Origin: Serinicoccus sediminis
GTDB lineage: Bacteria; Actinomycetota; Actinomycetes; Actinomycetales; Dermatophilaceae
Assembly: GCF_004153545.1 (NCBI RefSeq)
Contig: NZ_SDVA01000014.1
Span: 27,534-91,533, forward strand
Direction of reading: 5' to 3'
DNA length: 64,000 nucleotides
The notes under the pieces were generated by a model, which was not told the DNA's origin, made no database searches, and saw nothing but the letters and a program-made list of their open reading frames with translations. Each line of letters begins with the position of its first letter. Position 1 is the stretch's first letter. Positions 42,241 to 51,500 of this stretch are shown piece after piece. The position numbers and the translations under genes were made by a program.

Positions 42241-42557
42241 ACCGGCACCGCGTCGCTGAGCGCGGTACTCGACACCTCAGCGCGCAGAAGGGTCGGCGTC
42301 ACCACATCGACGCGGCGGCCCAAGACGTCGCTGAGCTCCTCGCCCATGCCCGCCACGCGCAAGAGGGGGTTCCCTAAGTCCGGCAGCAGATCCACGAGAA
42401 GGTCGACGTCGCTGTCCGCCGTCGCGTCGCCTCTGGCCACCGAGCCGAACAATCTTGGATTGGTCGCACCGTAGCGCTTGAGGATCTGCTCAAGAGCGTC
42501 ACGATGAGCAACGACCACCGCACGGAGGGCGGTGCTCTCGGACGTGACGGTGCTCAT
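42237..42557 (-). CDS. mntA: MntA-family antitoxin (minimal nucleotidyltransferase)
   Basis: 106 residues with the GSX10DXD catalytic motif as GSVARGDATADSDVD about residues 38-52. This is the polymerase-beta-like fold that modifies HepT. The start codon lies near CAT at 42555-42557 and the end overlaps hepT, making a two-gene operon read leftward. Confidence 0.9.
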   Translation of the reverse strand: MSTVTSESTALRAVVVAHRDALEQILKRYGATNPRLFGSVARGDATADSDVDLLVDLLPDLGNPLLRVAGMGEELSDVLGRRVDVVTPTLLRAEVSSTALSDAVPV

Positions 42558-42698
42558 GTGTCAAGGGTAGAGGGCCAGCATCGTGACGCCTAGGACCAGG
42601 AAACCCACGAGTGAGCGATACGGGTCAGTCAGCATCGCCGCTGATGATCCGTGGCCCCTTCGAGGCAGCTGTGGAACAGGAGGCAAATGCGCACCGCG

Positions 42699-43070
42699 TT
42701 ACCACTGAGTCGATGGCCTTCGTCTGTAGACCCGCGCCGCGAGCCAGCCGATCAGGGCGGCAGCGATCGCGACAGACACATCTATTACGAGGCCCCTACC
42801 GAGATGGTCCCAAAGATACGCCCACGCTTCAGCGTCCGAGCCGATGCAGTCCTGTCCCCACAGGGTGCAGTTAAGACTCTGAACTGCGGCCAGGTGCGAC
42901 CCGACCATGCCGGACCCCAGCAACGCAACCCAGCCCAGCCCTTCGGCGCCGACTTTGAGCGTCTCACGCACCCCGGCGTGTCGGAGGAACGACGCTGCGA
43001 GAATGCACAGCCAGGCAAGTACCTGAGTGATCTGGGCTAGGACCCACACGGCTTCATAGTCGGACGCCAA
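42699..43070 (-). CDS. Small integral membrane protein, unknown
   Basis: 123 residues with three or four predicted transmembrane helices (about 10-28, 44-62 and 92-113) and a basic C-terminal tail (ARVYRRRPSTQ). A TTG start at 43070 is supported by GGAG four to five bases upstream; an internal GTG is an alternative. Two cysteines sit in the loop CTLWGQDC. No family recognised. Probably element cargo. Confidence 0.55.
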   Translation of the reverse strand: MASDYEAVWVLAQITQVLAWLCILAASFLRHAGVRETLKVGAEGLGWVALLGSGMVGSHLAAVQSLNCTLWGQDCIGSDAEAWAYLWDHLGRGLVIDVSVAIAAALIGWLAARVYRRRPSTQW

Positions 43071-43338
43071 TCGGCTCCACCCCTACAGTGTGGCCCGGGC
43101 GGGGCTCGGCGTGCCCAATCTTGACTTGGCCAGTGCCCCCGGGGGCACGACTGCGGTTGTGGACCCTTGTGCCTGGGATGGCGCAGTCTCGAACGAGCGC
43201 AACTGTGCTCGGTGCGGCACGAGCGGACATCTACAAGCGGGAGCGGCTCCGCTGGGCTACTGCTGCTGTGGAACGTGACGAACGACCATGCCACGCCGTT
43301 GCGTGGCCGAGTCACGAGCGAAGGCGCGCGCTGCCTGC

Positions 43339-43686
43339 TCAGCCCTTCTGCGCAGCCTCGTACGCGGCAACGACCTCGGCGGATATGCGTCCACGGTCAG
43401 AGACGGAATGCCCGTTCTCCTTCGCCCACTCCCGGATGGCCTTCGTGCGCTCCCGGTCCTGCTGATTCGCGCTGTTGCTGGTACCGGTCCTGCGCGTGCC
43501 ACCAGACACCTTGCGCCCGGCCTTGAGGTAGGGCTGAAGAAGACTGGCAAGTTCCGCTGCCTCATCGGTGGACAGGTCAACCTCGTAGGTGCTGCCCTTC
43601 CAGCCAAAGGTGACAGTGTCGCCTTCCTTGCCCAACTCCTCCCCGGAGAGGTCGGAGACGAACTGGGTAATGACACGCTGCGCCAT
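43339..43686 (-). CDS. lsr2: Lsr2 family nucleoid-associated protein
   Basis: 115-residue H-NS-like xenogeneic silencer. It begins [17 protein letters not shown], has a dimerisation domain with the aspartate-rich strand [19 protein letters not shown], and a C-terminal DNA-binding domain ([19 protein letters not shown]) with the AT-hook-like role. ATG 43686 is used because conservation starts there. An element-borne copy probably silences AT-richer cargo such as the 57.4-58.8 kb stretch, reducing fitness cost. Confidence 0.92.
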   Translation of the reverse strand: MAQRVITQFVSDLSGEELGKEGDTVTFGWKGSTYEVDLSTDEAAELASLLQPYLKAGRKVSGGTRRTGTSNSANQQDRERTKAIREWAKENGHSVSDRGRISAEVVAAYEAAQKG

Positions 43687-44035
43687 GGAATGTTCCTTCT
43701 CAAGGGGACGGTCAGGTGTGTGCCCAACCGAAGGGGTGAGCCGCGTACCTTCCACCGTACCCAGGACTTAGCACCGAACAAACTCGGCCAAGGACGCCGC
43801 CGAGGGTCGCGAACACATACAGCTGACCTTGCCAGGACGACCCGTAGGGGCGGGCGTCATGGGCGGCCCGCCTAACCGCACGCGGCAGATCCGGTTGTTT
43901 GTTGACGCATACTCTGCTGTGCCCTGCTACCAGGAGGGGCGCATCAAGTGGGCTCCCGGCGTCCAGCCGCGTGCCGTGAACGAAGCCATTCATTCGAGTG
44001 AGGACGGCAGCCGACAGGTCGAGAGCCGCATGACT
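43687..44035. other. Intergenic stretch upstream of lsr2
   Basis: No gene is convincing. A leftward open frame over 43712-43993 has some hydrophobic content near its end but lacks a start signal and family features. The lsr2 promoter must lie here. Confidence 0.4.
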
Positions 44036-44266
44036 CTACCGCCTGGGTTCGTGGCGGCGATCTGCCGCAGAGCTGAGAAGGGCAGCCGCGATCAGGGTCC
44101 AGAGCAACGCCAGCATCACCGTCCACACGGGAGGCTCGGGGTCTATGCCGCCGAGAAAGTAGAACCAGGACCAACCCGCCAGCAAACTGAACAGCAGCCC
44201 GAGCCCAACCGATTGTTGAGGCTTTCGAGTGAGGTGCCACCAAGGGGCCCGCTCGCGTTCCGCCAT
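44036..44266 (-). CDS. Small membrane protein, unknown
   Basis: 76 residues beginning MAERERAPWWHLTRKP, with two hydrophobic helices (about 17-35: SVGLGLLFSLLAGWSWFYF; about 43-63: PVWTVMLALLWTLIAAALL) and a basic end. A GTG at 44314 could add 16 residues, but the aromatic MAERERAPWW start looks natural. Function unknown. Confidence 0.5.
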   Translation of the reverse strand: MAERERAPWWHLTRKPQQSVGLGLLFSLLAGWSWFYFLGGIDPEPPVWTVMLALLWTLIAAALLSSAADRRHEPRR

Positions 44267-44419
44267 GACGTCATCCAAGCAGAACCCACGTCGTCGGGTA
44301 TGGCGACGCCACACCGTGCTCTTCCCCTGGATCGGGTGATCGTCCGTTTACGCCTCGGCTGCATACGGGCCAATCGCGTGCCGCCGAACTGGGTGCGGCA
44401 CGAGCGGAGACTGGTCGTC

Positions 44420-44650
44420 TTAGTTTCCGGGTGGCCACGGGTCGTCTCGGTCTTGTGAGGACGGCCGCCGATGTCTGCGAAGCAGGCCCGTCGTGAGTGC
44501 TGCGACCAGGAACGTGGCAGATCCCAACGCCATCGTCTCCCACCACCCAAGGTCGAGCGCGAAGGCAACCGATCCCGCAATCAAGCAGAGGGCCACTGGG
44601 GCAGAGCCTGAGACCAAGAGTGTCTTGACGGTCCGGGTCGGTTCTCTCAC
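44420..44650 (-). CDS. Small membrane protein cut at its start by an IS3 element
   Basis: 76 residues with two hydrophobic segments (about 11-30 and 37-55) and a basic, polar tail ending PWPPGN. Its GTG codon (CAC at 44648-44650) is precisely the 3-bp target duplication of the adjoining IS element, so any natural upstream part lies beyond 48338. There, in frame, the other side reads codons for GLWT before the duplicated GTG, so the gene may have been longer. Whether it is expressed is unclear. Confidence 0.45.
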   Translation of the reverse strand: MREPTRTVKTLLVSGSAPVALCLIAGSVAFALDLGWWETMALGSATFLVAALTTGLLRRHRRPSSQDRDDPWPPGN

Positions 44651-44677
44651 TGAAGCGCCCCAGCTTTGCGGCCGCTC

Positions 44678-45645
44678 TTATACGGGTTCCGGCTCTCGAT
44701 TGAGGGCGGTGTAGTAGGTCTGCTCGAATTCCGCGGGGCTTCGGTAGCCGAGGCTACTGTGCAGTCGGCGCTGGTTGTACCAGTCGACCCAGCCGGCGGT
44801 GGCGTACTCGACGTCGTGGACGCCGCGGTAAGGCCCGTCGTGGAAGACGGTGGTGCGCACACACTCGGTCTTGTAGAGCCCGATCACGCACTCCATGAGC
44901 GCGTTATCGTACGCATCGCCGACCGACCCGATCGAGGGACGGATACCCTCCAGCGCGAGGTGCTCGGTGAGCCGCAGCGAGGTGTACTGACTGCCGGCGT
45001 CGGCGTGGCCGATCAGCTGCCCGGGCAGCACCGGGTGACCCTCCCGGGCACGCTGCCAGGTCGCCATCCTGACCGGCGTCATGACCAGGTCCACGTCCTT
45101 GGTGCTGGCGGCGTGCCAGGCCATGATGCGCTGGGCGTACACGTCGACGACGAACGCGACGTACACCCACCCCGACCACGCCCGGACGTAGGTGAAGTCC
45201 ATGACCCACGTCCGGTTCGGGGCCGCGGCGGTGAAGTCGCGGTTCAACAGGTCCCCGGCGCGAACGCCGTCCTTGGCCGGGATCGTGGTCCGGATGCCCT
45301 TGCTCCGACGTATCCCGGACAGGCCCAGGGCCCGCATCGCCCGGTCCACGCTGCCCGGCGAGACCGAGGGCATCCTGCGGGCGACCAGGGCCGTCATCTT
45401 CCGCCGCCCGTACAGGCCCTCCGGGGTGAGCCGGCGTCGACCCGCAGGGTCGGTGGTCCAGGCGAGGTCGCGGACCGTGTCCATCACCCACGCGTCCTGC
45501 ACCGTGCGGTCCGCGACCTGGCGGCCGGACCGGCGCCAGGTGCGGTAGGTGCGCTCGGCGACCTGCAGGCCCTGCTGTCGCAGGACCCGGCAGACCGACC
45601 CGACCGTGCGCCCCTGGGCACGCTGGGTGTCGATGAACGCCACGA
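44678..45645 (-). pseudogene. IS3 element A transposase orfB, separated from its first codons
   Basis: DDE integrase-core transposase, about 322 residues left. HTH_21-like start IVAFIDTQRAQGRTVGSV, then the rve core with RTWVMDFTYVRAWSG (first Asp), HADAGSQYTSLR (second Asp) and GDAYDNALMECVIGLYKTE (Glu). The natural start, ATGATC at 47974-47969, is cut off by the insertion of element B after 45645. In the present sequence the frame runs on into element B, so weak translation from an internal start cannot be excluded. Confidence 0.85.
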
Positions 45646-45660
45646 TGTCGCGTACCGGGT

Positions 45661-46608
45661 TTAGTGGAGGCTCTGAACTGACGCGTCGACGGTAGCCGGT
45701 GCGTGGTTGTGACGGTAGTAGTGATCCTCGAACTCGACGGGTGGGACGAGTCCGATCTGTCCGTGCAGGCGTCGGTGGTTGAACCAGTCGATGTACTCGG
45801 CGACGGCGATCTCGAGGTCGTCGATGTTCTTCCAGGGTCCTTTGTTGCGGACGAGCTCGGCCTTGAACAGTGAGTTGAACGCCTCGGCCAGGGCGTTGTC
45901 GTAGGAGTCGCCGGTGGAGCCGACCGAGGCGACGGCGCCGGCCTCGGCCAGACGCTGGGTGTACCGCACGGCGAGGTACTGCACGCCCTTGTCCGAGTGC
46001 GCGATGACCCCGGTGGTGTCCTGGCCGGCGTGCTGCCGGGTCCACAGGCCCATCTCGAGAGCGTCCAGGGCCAGGTCGGTGCGCAGGCTCTTGGATAGCT
46101 GCCAGCCGACGACGCGGCGGGAGTACACGTCGATGACGAACGCGGCGTAGACCCACCCGGCGAAGGTGCGGCAGTAGGTGATGTCGGCGACCCAGACCCG
46201 GTTGGGTGCGGGGGCCTGGAAATCGCGGTCCAGCAGGTCCGGGCGGGTGTCCGGCCCGGTCCCCGGGATCGTGGTCCTGGGTCCCTTGGCGCGGGTGATC
46301 CCGCGCAGTCCCTCGGCCCGCATGATCCGGTGCACGGTGCACCGGGCGATGCGGTGCCCGGTCCGGTTCAGCTCGGCGTGCATCTTGCGGACGCCGTAGA
46401 CGCCGTAGTTGTCGGCGTGGACCGCCCGGATCGCCTCGCGGTGGCCCTGGTCGGCCACCGCCCGCGCCGAGGGCGGCCTGGTCTTGGCGGCGTAGTAGCT
46501 GCTCGGGGCGATCGGCGTCCCGGCCTGTGCCAGGACGGTGCAGATCGGCTCGACCCCGAACCGGTCGCGGTGCTGGTCGATGTACTCGACCAGCACCGCG
46601 GTGCTCAC
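45661..46608 (-). CDS. IS3 element B transposase orfB
   Basis: 315-residue DDE transposase. The N-terminal HTH_21 region (VEYIDQHRDRFGVEPICTVL) and the rve core with RVWVADITYCRTFAGW (first Asp), VIAHSDKGVQYLAVRYT (second Asp) and GDSYDNALAEAFNSLFKAE (Glu) are all intact. GTG 46608 overlaps the orfA stop (GTGA). The stop codon lies within the left inverted repeat. Confidence 0.92.
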   Translation of the reverse strand: MSTAVLVEYIDQHRDRFGVEPICTVLAQAGTPIAPSSYYAAKTRPPSARAVADQGHREAIRAVHADNYGVYGVRKMHAELNRTGHRIARCTVHRIMRAEGLRGITRAKGPRTTIPGTGPDTRPDLLDRDFQAPAPNRVWVADITYCRTFAGWVYAAFVIDVYSRRVVGWQLSKSLRTDLALDALEMGLWTRQHAGQDTTGVIAHSDKGVQYLAVRYTQRLAEAGAVASVGSTGDSYDNALAEAFNSLFKAELVRNKGPWKNIDDLEIAVAEYIDWFNHRRLHGQIGLVPPVEFEDHYYRHNHAPATVDASVQSLH

Positions 46609-46934
46609 CTCAGCTTGCGGTCGAGCTCCGCCGCGGCGAAAAACGCCGACGCCGTCCGCAGGATTTCGTTCGCCCGCCGTAGCTCTTTGACCTCACGCTC
46701 GAGCTCGGTGATCCGCTGCCCCTCGGCGGTCGTCGTCCCAGGACGGTGGCCCTCGTCGATCTCGGCCTGCGTGACCCAGTTCCGCAGCGTCTCGGGATTG
46801 ATCCCCAGCTGCTCACCCACCCGGCGCAGCGCACCGGTCCTGGTCGCCGGGTCCCGCCGCAGATCAAGCGCCATCCGGATCGCTCTGTCCCGAAGCTCCT
46901 CCGGGTACTTCCTCGATGCTGCCATGGCTCTCAT
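46605..46934 (-). CDS. IS3 element B orfA
   Basis: 109-residue HTH_Tnp_1 protein that binds the IS ends: MAASRKYPEELRDRAIRMA, INPETLRNWVTQAEID and a leucine-zipper-like ITELEREVKELRRANEIL. The internal Met three codons in (46925) may be the true start. A UUUUUC run near the 3' end could support the frameshift used by IS3 elements to make OrfAB. Confidence 0.9.
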   Translation of the reverse strand: MRAMAASRKYPEELRDRAIRMALDLRRDPATRTGALRRVGEQLGINPETLRNWVTQAEIDEGHRPGTTTAEGQRITELEREVKELRRANEILRTASAFFAAAELDRKLR

Positions 46935-46977
46935 CCTTCCGTGGAATGAGAGCCTCCATCAGACCCGGTACGCGACA

Positions 46978-47598
46978 CTTGTCCGAGTGCGCGATGACCC
47001 CGGTGGTGTCCTGGCCGGCGTGCTGCCGGGTCCACAGGCCCATCTCGAGAGCGTCCAGGGCCAGGTCGGTGCGCAGGCTCTTGGATAGCTGCCAGCCGAC
47101 GACGCGGCGGGAGTACACGTCGATGACGAACGCGGCGTAGACCCACCCGGCGAAGGTGCGGCAGTAGGTGATGTCGGCGACCCAGACCCGGTTGGGTGCG
47201 GGGGCCTGGAAATCGCGGTCCAGCAGGTCCGGGCGGGTGTCCGGCCCGGTCCCCGGGATCGTGGTCCTGGGTCCCTTGGCGCGGGTGATCCCGCGCAGTC
47301 CCTCGGCCCGCATGATCCGGTGCACGGTGCACCGGGCGATGCGGTGCCCGGTCCGGTTCAGCTCGGCGTGCATCTTGCGGACGCCGTAGACGCCGTAGTT
47401 GTCGGCGTGGACCGCCCGGATCGCCTCGCGGTGGCCCTGGTCGGCCACCGCCCGCGCCGAGGGCGGCCTGGTCTTGGCGGCGTAGTAGCTGCTCGGGGCG
47501 ATCGGCGTCCCGGCCTGTGCCAGGACGGTGCAGATCGGCTCGACCCCGAACCGGTCGCGGTGCTGGTCGATGTACTCGACCAGCACCGCGGTGCTCAC
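46978..47598 (-). pseudogene. IS3 element B orfB, C-terminally truncated copy
   Basis: Same as the intact orfB for the first 207 residues, ending after the second catalytic Asp (VIAHSDK). Reading then passes into the right inverted repeat and orfA antisense-frame sequence of the neighbouring copy, adding unrelated residues until a stop at 46864. The catalytic Glu is lost, so it is inactive; such a fragment could inhibit transposition. Confidence 0.85.
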
Positions 47599-47924
47599 CT
47601 CAGCTTGCGGTCGAGCTCCGCCGCGGCGAAAAACGCCGACGCCGTCCGCAGGATTTCGTTCGCCCGCCGTAGCTCTTTGACCTCACGCTCGAGCTCGGTG
47701 ATCCGCTGCCCCTCGGCGGTCGTCGTCCCAGGACGGTGGCCCTCGTCGATCTCGGCCTGCGTGACCCAGTTCCGCAGCGTCTCGGGATTGATCCCCAGCT
47801 GCTCACCCACCCGGCGCAGCGCACCGGTCCTGGTCGCCGGGTCCCGCCGCAGATCAAGCGCCATCCGGATCGCTCTGTCCCGAAGCTCCTCCGGGTACTT
47901 CCTCGATGCTGCCATGGCTCTCAT
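47595..47924 (-). CDS. IS3 element B orfA, second copy
   Basis: Identical translation to the orfA at 46605-46934, with the same GTGA overlap to its truncated orfB. Intact by itself; its product could bind the inverted repeats of both copies. Confidence 0.88.
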   Translation of the reverse strand: MRAMAASRKYPEELRDRAIRMALDLRRDPATRTGALRRVGEQLGINPETLRNWVTQAEIDEGHRPGTTTAEGQRITELEREVKELRRANEILRTASAFFAAAELDRKLR

Positions 47925-47970
47925 CCTTCCGTGGAATGAGAGCCTCCATCAGACCCGGTACGCGACACGA

Positions 47971-48291
47971 TCATCGGTTCCGGGGGTCGAGCTCCCCCAC
48001 GAAGAAACTGGTCGCGGCCTTCAGGATCGCGACGTCCTCGCGCAGCTGCCGGTTCTCCGCTTTCAGCTTGCGGATCTCGGCCAGCTCCTCACTCGTGGCG
48101 CCCTGGCGCCGGCCACCATCGACCTCGGCCTGGACCACCCAGCGGCGCACGGTCTCCTTGCCCAGGCCTTCTCGGCGGGCGACGGCCTCAGCGGCCGCGG
48201 TCAGCGAGGAGTACTCGCCCCGGTGCTCCTGCACCAGACGCACGCACCGCTCCTTGACCTTCGGATCGATCTTCTTCGGCATGAACTGCAT
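47971..48291 (-). CDS. IS3 element A orfA
   Basis: 106-residue HTH protein, MPKKIDPKVKERCVRLVQEH to SFFVGELDPRNR, with a Leu/Lys-rich coiled coil (ELAEIRKLKAENRQLREDV). This matches orfA of the IS3 subgroup whose orfB starts with (M)IVAFIDTQRAQG. Its partner orfB is 2.3 kb away because of the nested insertion immediately after its stop. Confidence 0.9.
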   Translation of the reverse strand: MQFMPKKIDPKVKERCVRLVQEHRGEYSSLTAAAEAVARREGLGKETVRRWVVQAEVDGGRRQGATSEELAEIRKLKAENRQLREDVAILKAATSFFVGELDPRNR

Positions 48292-48535
48292 CCTTCCAAC
48301 TCACAAGGATGCGGCATCAAACCTGGGGCGCTTCACACCGTCCACAAGCCCGCGCCCCACTTCAACCGTCCACCTCCCCGTAACCAGCCGGACGCGCGAC
48401 CCACCTGCAGCGCGCCCGGCACCCCGCCCTTGACCGCGCCCCCCAAACCGGACACACCTCTTGCACTAGCGGTTAGGTGACGCGTCACGTTGCTGAACGC
48501 CGACGGCGAGTCTTCGGCTTGTTCTCGGTGTGGCG

Positions 48536-51500
48536 ATGACCATTCACAAGCTGACTGCGGGGTCGGGGTATGACTACCTGACCCGGCAGGTTGCGCGCCA
48601 GGACGCCACCGAGGTCGGGCACGCCGGCCTGGCCAGCTACTACACCGAACGCGGTGAAACCCCCGGTGTGTGGATGGGGTCGGGGATGGCCGGGATTATC
48701 GGCCTGCAGGCGGGCGACATGGTCGCCGCCGAGCACATGCAGAACCTGTTCGGTTACGGCATCCAACCCCTCGGTGTGGACGCGGCGACCCGGGCCCGCA
48801 GGGACTCCCCCGACACGGATGAGGCCGCCCTGGCTCGGGTCATGCTGATGGGGCGCGCTTACCCGGTGATCGAGGGAGACCTGGGTGAGCTGCGGAAGAA
48901 GGTCGCCGGCCGTCTGGACAAGATCAACCGGGCCAAAGGGCTGCCGGCGGGGACCGCGGTCGACCTCGACACCCGGGCCCGAGTGCGCACGGAAGTGGCC
49001 ACCGAGATGTTCCGGGAGGCGCACGGCCGGGACCCGTTGAATGAGCGGGAGCTGGCCGGTCTCGTCGCCCGGGCCTCCCGCCCGTCGAGCACCGCGGTCG
49101 CCGGGTATGACCTCGCGTTCTCTCCCGTCAAGAGCGTGTCCGCTCTGTGGGCGGTCGCTGATCAGGGCACCGCCGCAAGGATTGAGCTCGCCCACAAGGC
49201 CGCCGTGAACGATGCCCTGGCGTTCATCGAGCAGCACGCCCCGTACACGCGGACCGGCACCGGCGGCGCCCGCCAGGTCGACGTGACCGGCCTGGTCGCG
49301 ACAGCGTTCACGCACCGTGACTCACGGGCAGGGGACCCGGACCTGCACACCCACGTCGCGGTCGCGAACAAGGTCCAGACCCTCGACGGGAAGTGGCTCT
49401 CGATCGACGGTCGTGTCCTGTTCAAGGCGACCGTCACCGCGTCCGAGACCTACAACACCGCCCTGGAGCAGCACCTCGGCACGCTCGGCCTGCGGTTCGA
49501 GGACCGGCCCAGCAGCGACGCCCGCACACGACCGGTCCGGGAAGTCGTCGGGGTGCCGGCCGAGCTCAACGAACGGTGGTCCTCGCGGCGCGCCGATATC
49601 AAGGCCCGCCGCGACGTCCTGGCTCAGGAGTTCCAGGCCAGGCACGGGCGGCCACCGACCGCGGTCGAGGCGGTCAAGCTCGCCCAGCAGGCCACCCTGC
49701 AGACCCGTCAGGACAAGCACGCCCCCCGCACCCTGGCCGAACAACGCGCCCAGTGGGCCACTGAGGCACGCCACGTCCTGGGCAGCCAAGATCGGGTCGA
49801 CCGGATGGTCGCCGACGTTCTCGCCCAGGGTCCCCGGCGGGGTTGGGTGCACCCCGGTGAGGAGTGGGTGGAACGTCACGCGGGCCAGATGATCGGCACC
49901 CTCGCGGAGCGGCGTGGCACCTGGCAGGTGTGGCACGTGCGGGCCGAAGCCCAGCGCCTGGCCCGGTCGGTGGACGTCCCGCTGGAGCACGCGCCCGGAC
50001 TCGTCAACGAGCTGGTCCACCGTGCTCTGGCGACGCACAGCATCGCCCTGGCCAAGCCGCGCGACGTCACCGCCGTCGAGCCTGAGGTGCTGCGCCGGCG
50101 GGACGGGTCCAGCGTCTACACGGTCGCCGGGTCGCAGCTGTTCACCTCCTCGGCGATCCTGCAGGCCGAACAGTTCCTGCTCGAGGCGGCCGGGCGCACC
50201 GGCGGCCGCGTAGCCCCCAAGGCCAGCGTCGGCGTCGCTTTGCTGGAGCTGGAGGCCAACGGAATCCGCCTCAACCCCGGGCAGGCCTCGCTGGTCCGCC
50301 GGATGGCGACCTCCGGGTCACGCCTGCAGCTGGCGATCGCGCCAGCCGGCGCCGGGAAGACCACGGCCATGGCAGCCCTGACCCGGGCCTGGCAGGCCTC
50401 CGGGGGGACGGTCCTGGGACTGGCGCCGTCGGCGGCCGCCGCGGGGCAGCTACGTGACCATATCGACACCTCGACCGACACCCTCGCCGCCCTGACCCAC
50501 CACCTGGACGGAGGCCAGAGCGCCAACGGTCAGGCACTGGCCGCGCAGATCACACGGGGCACCATGGTCCTGATCGACGAGGCCGGCATGTCCGACACCC
50601 TGTCGTTGCGGACCGCGGTCGACTACGCGTTGACCCGTGGTGCCAGCGTCCGGTTGATCGGGGACGACCAGCAGCTCGCGGCGATCGGCGCCGGCGGGGT
50701 GCTACGTGACATCGAGGCCACCCACGGCAGCGTCCGGTTGACCGAGCTGATGCGGTTCACCGACCGCGCTGAGGGCGCCGCCTCGCTCGCGCTGCGGCAG
50801 GGCGACACCGCCGCGCTGGGGTTCTACCTGGACCAGCAGCGGGTGCACGTCGGAGACGCCGGCACGATGGCCGACCGGGTCTTCGCCGGATGGAGGGCCG
50901 ACACCGACGCCGGGCGTGACTCCATCATGCTGGCCCCGACCCGGGACCTGGTCAGCCACCTCAACCAGCGGGCCCGCGCCGAGCGACTGGCTCGCGCCGG
51001 TGAGGTCCCGCTTCGGACCCGAACCCTGGCCGACGGGAACGACGCCAGCCCGGGTGACTTGATCATCACCCGCAGCAACGACCGTTCGCTGCGGATCAGT
51101 GCCACCGACTTCGTCAAGAACGGTGACCGGTGGCACGTCGTCGGCATCACCGACACCGGGGGCCTGGATGTCCGGCACCGGGACACCGGTCGGCACCTGA
51201 GCCTGCCGGCGGCCTACGTCGAGGCCTCGACCGAGCTGGGGTACGCCTCCACGGTGCACACCGCCCAGGGGCTGTCGGTGGACACCATGCACGGGCTCAT
51301 CAGCGGGCAGGAGTCGCGGCAGCAGTTCTACACGATGATGACCCGCGGGAGAGCCGCGAACCACGCCTACCTCGAGGTCGTCGGCGACGGCGACCCGCAC
51401 ACCCTGATCCAGCCGCGCAACACGATCCCCCAGACCGCCACGGACATCCTCGAGGGGATCCTGGCCCGCGACGACGCCCCCCGGTCGGTGCACACCCTGG

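Larger units (their letters stand above)
45646..46977 (-). mobile_element. IS3-family element B, complete copy
   Basis: 1332 bp. The left end TGTCGCGTACCGGGTTTAG and the right end, complement of TGTCGCGTACCGGGTCTGA, form ~29-bp inverted repeats differing at about three positions. Both orfs are intact. The outer duplication CGA (45643-45645 and 47968-47970) encloses this copy and the truncated one next to it. Its right end abuts the internal sequence of the second copy with no spacer. Confidence 0.85.
46978..47967 (-). mobile_element. IS3 element B, truncated tandem copy
   Basis: 990 bp, a direct repeat of 45988-46977; the sequences appear identical. It lacks the left inverted repeat and about 340 bp of orfB. 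The join at 46977/46978 puts the exact right terminus of the complete copy against the interior of this one, which points to a transposase-made junction rather than random duplication. Confidence 0.85.
44651..48335 (-). mobile_element. IS3-family element A, interrupted by element B
   Basis: Terminal inverted repeats: TGAAGCGCCCCAGCTTTG at 44651-44668 and its complement with one mismatch at 48318-48335. A 3-bp duplication CAC flanks it (44648-44650 and 48336-48338). Without the nested insertion the element would be about 1.36 kb, standard for IS3. Removing element B and one copy of its duplication restores orfA and orfB with the usual overlapping ATGA. Confidence 0.87.

Noticed and set aside
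43712..43993. Possible small gene upstream of lsr2
   Set aside because: No start signal, no domain, mixed composition; kept as intergenic.
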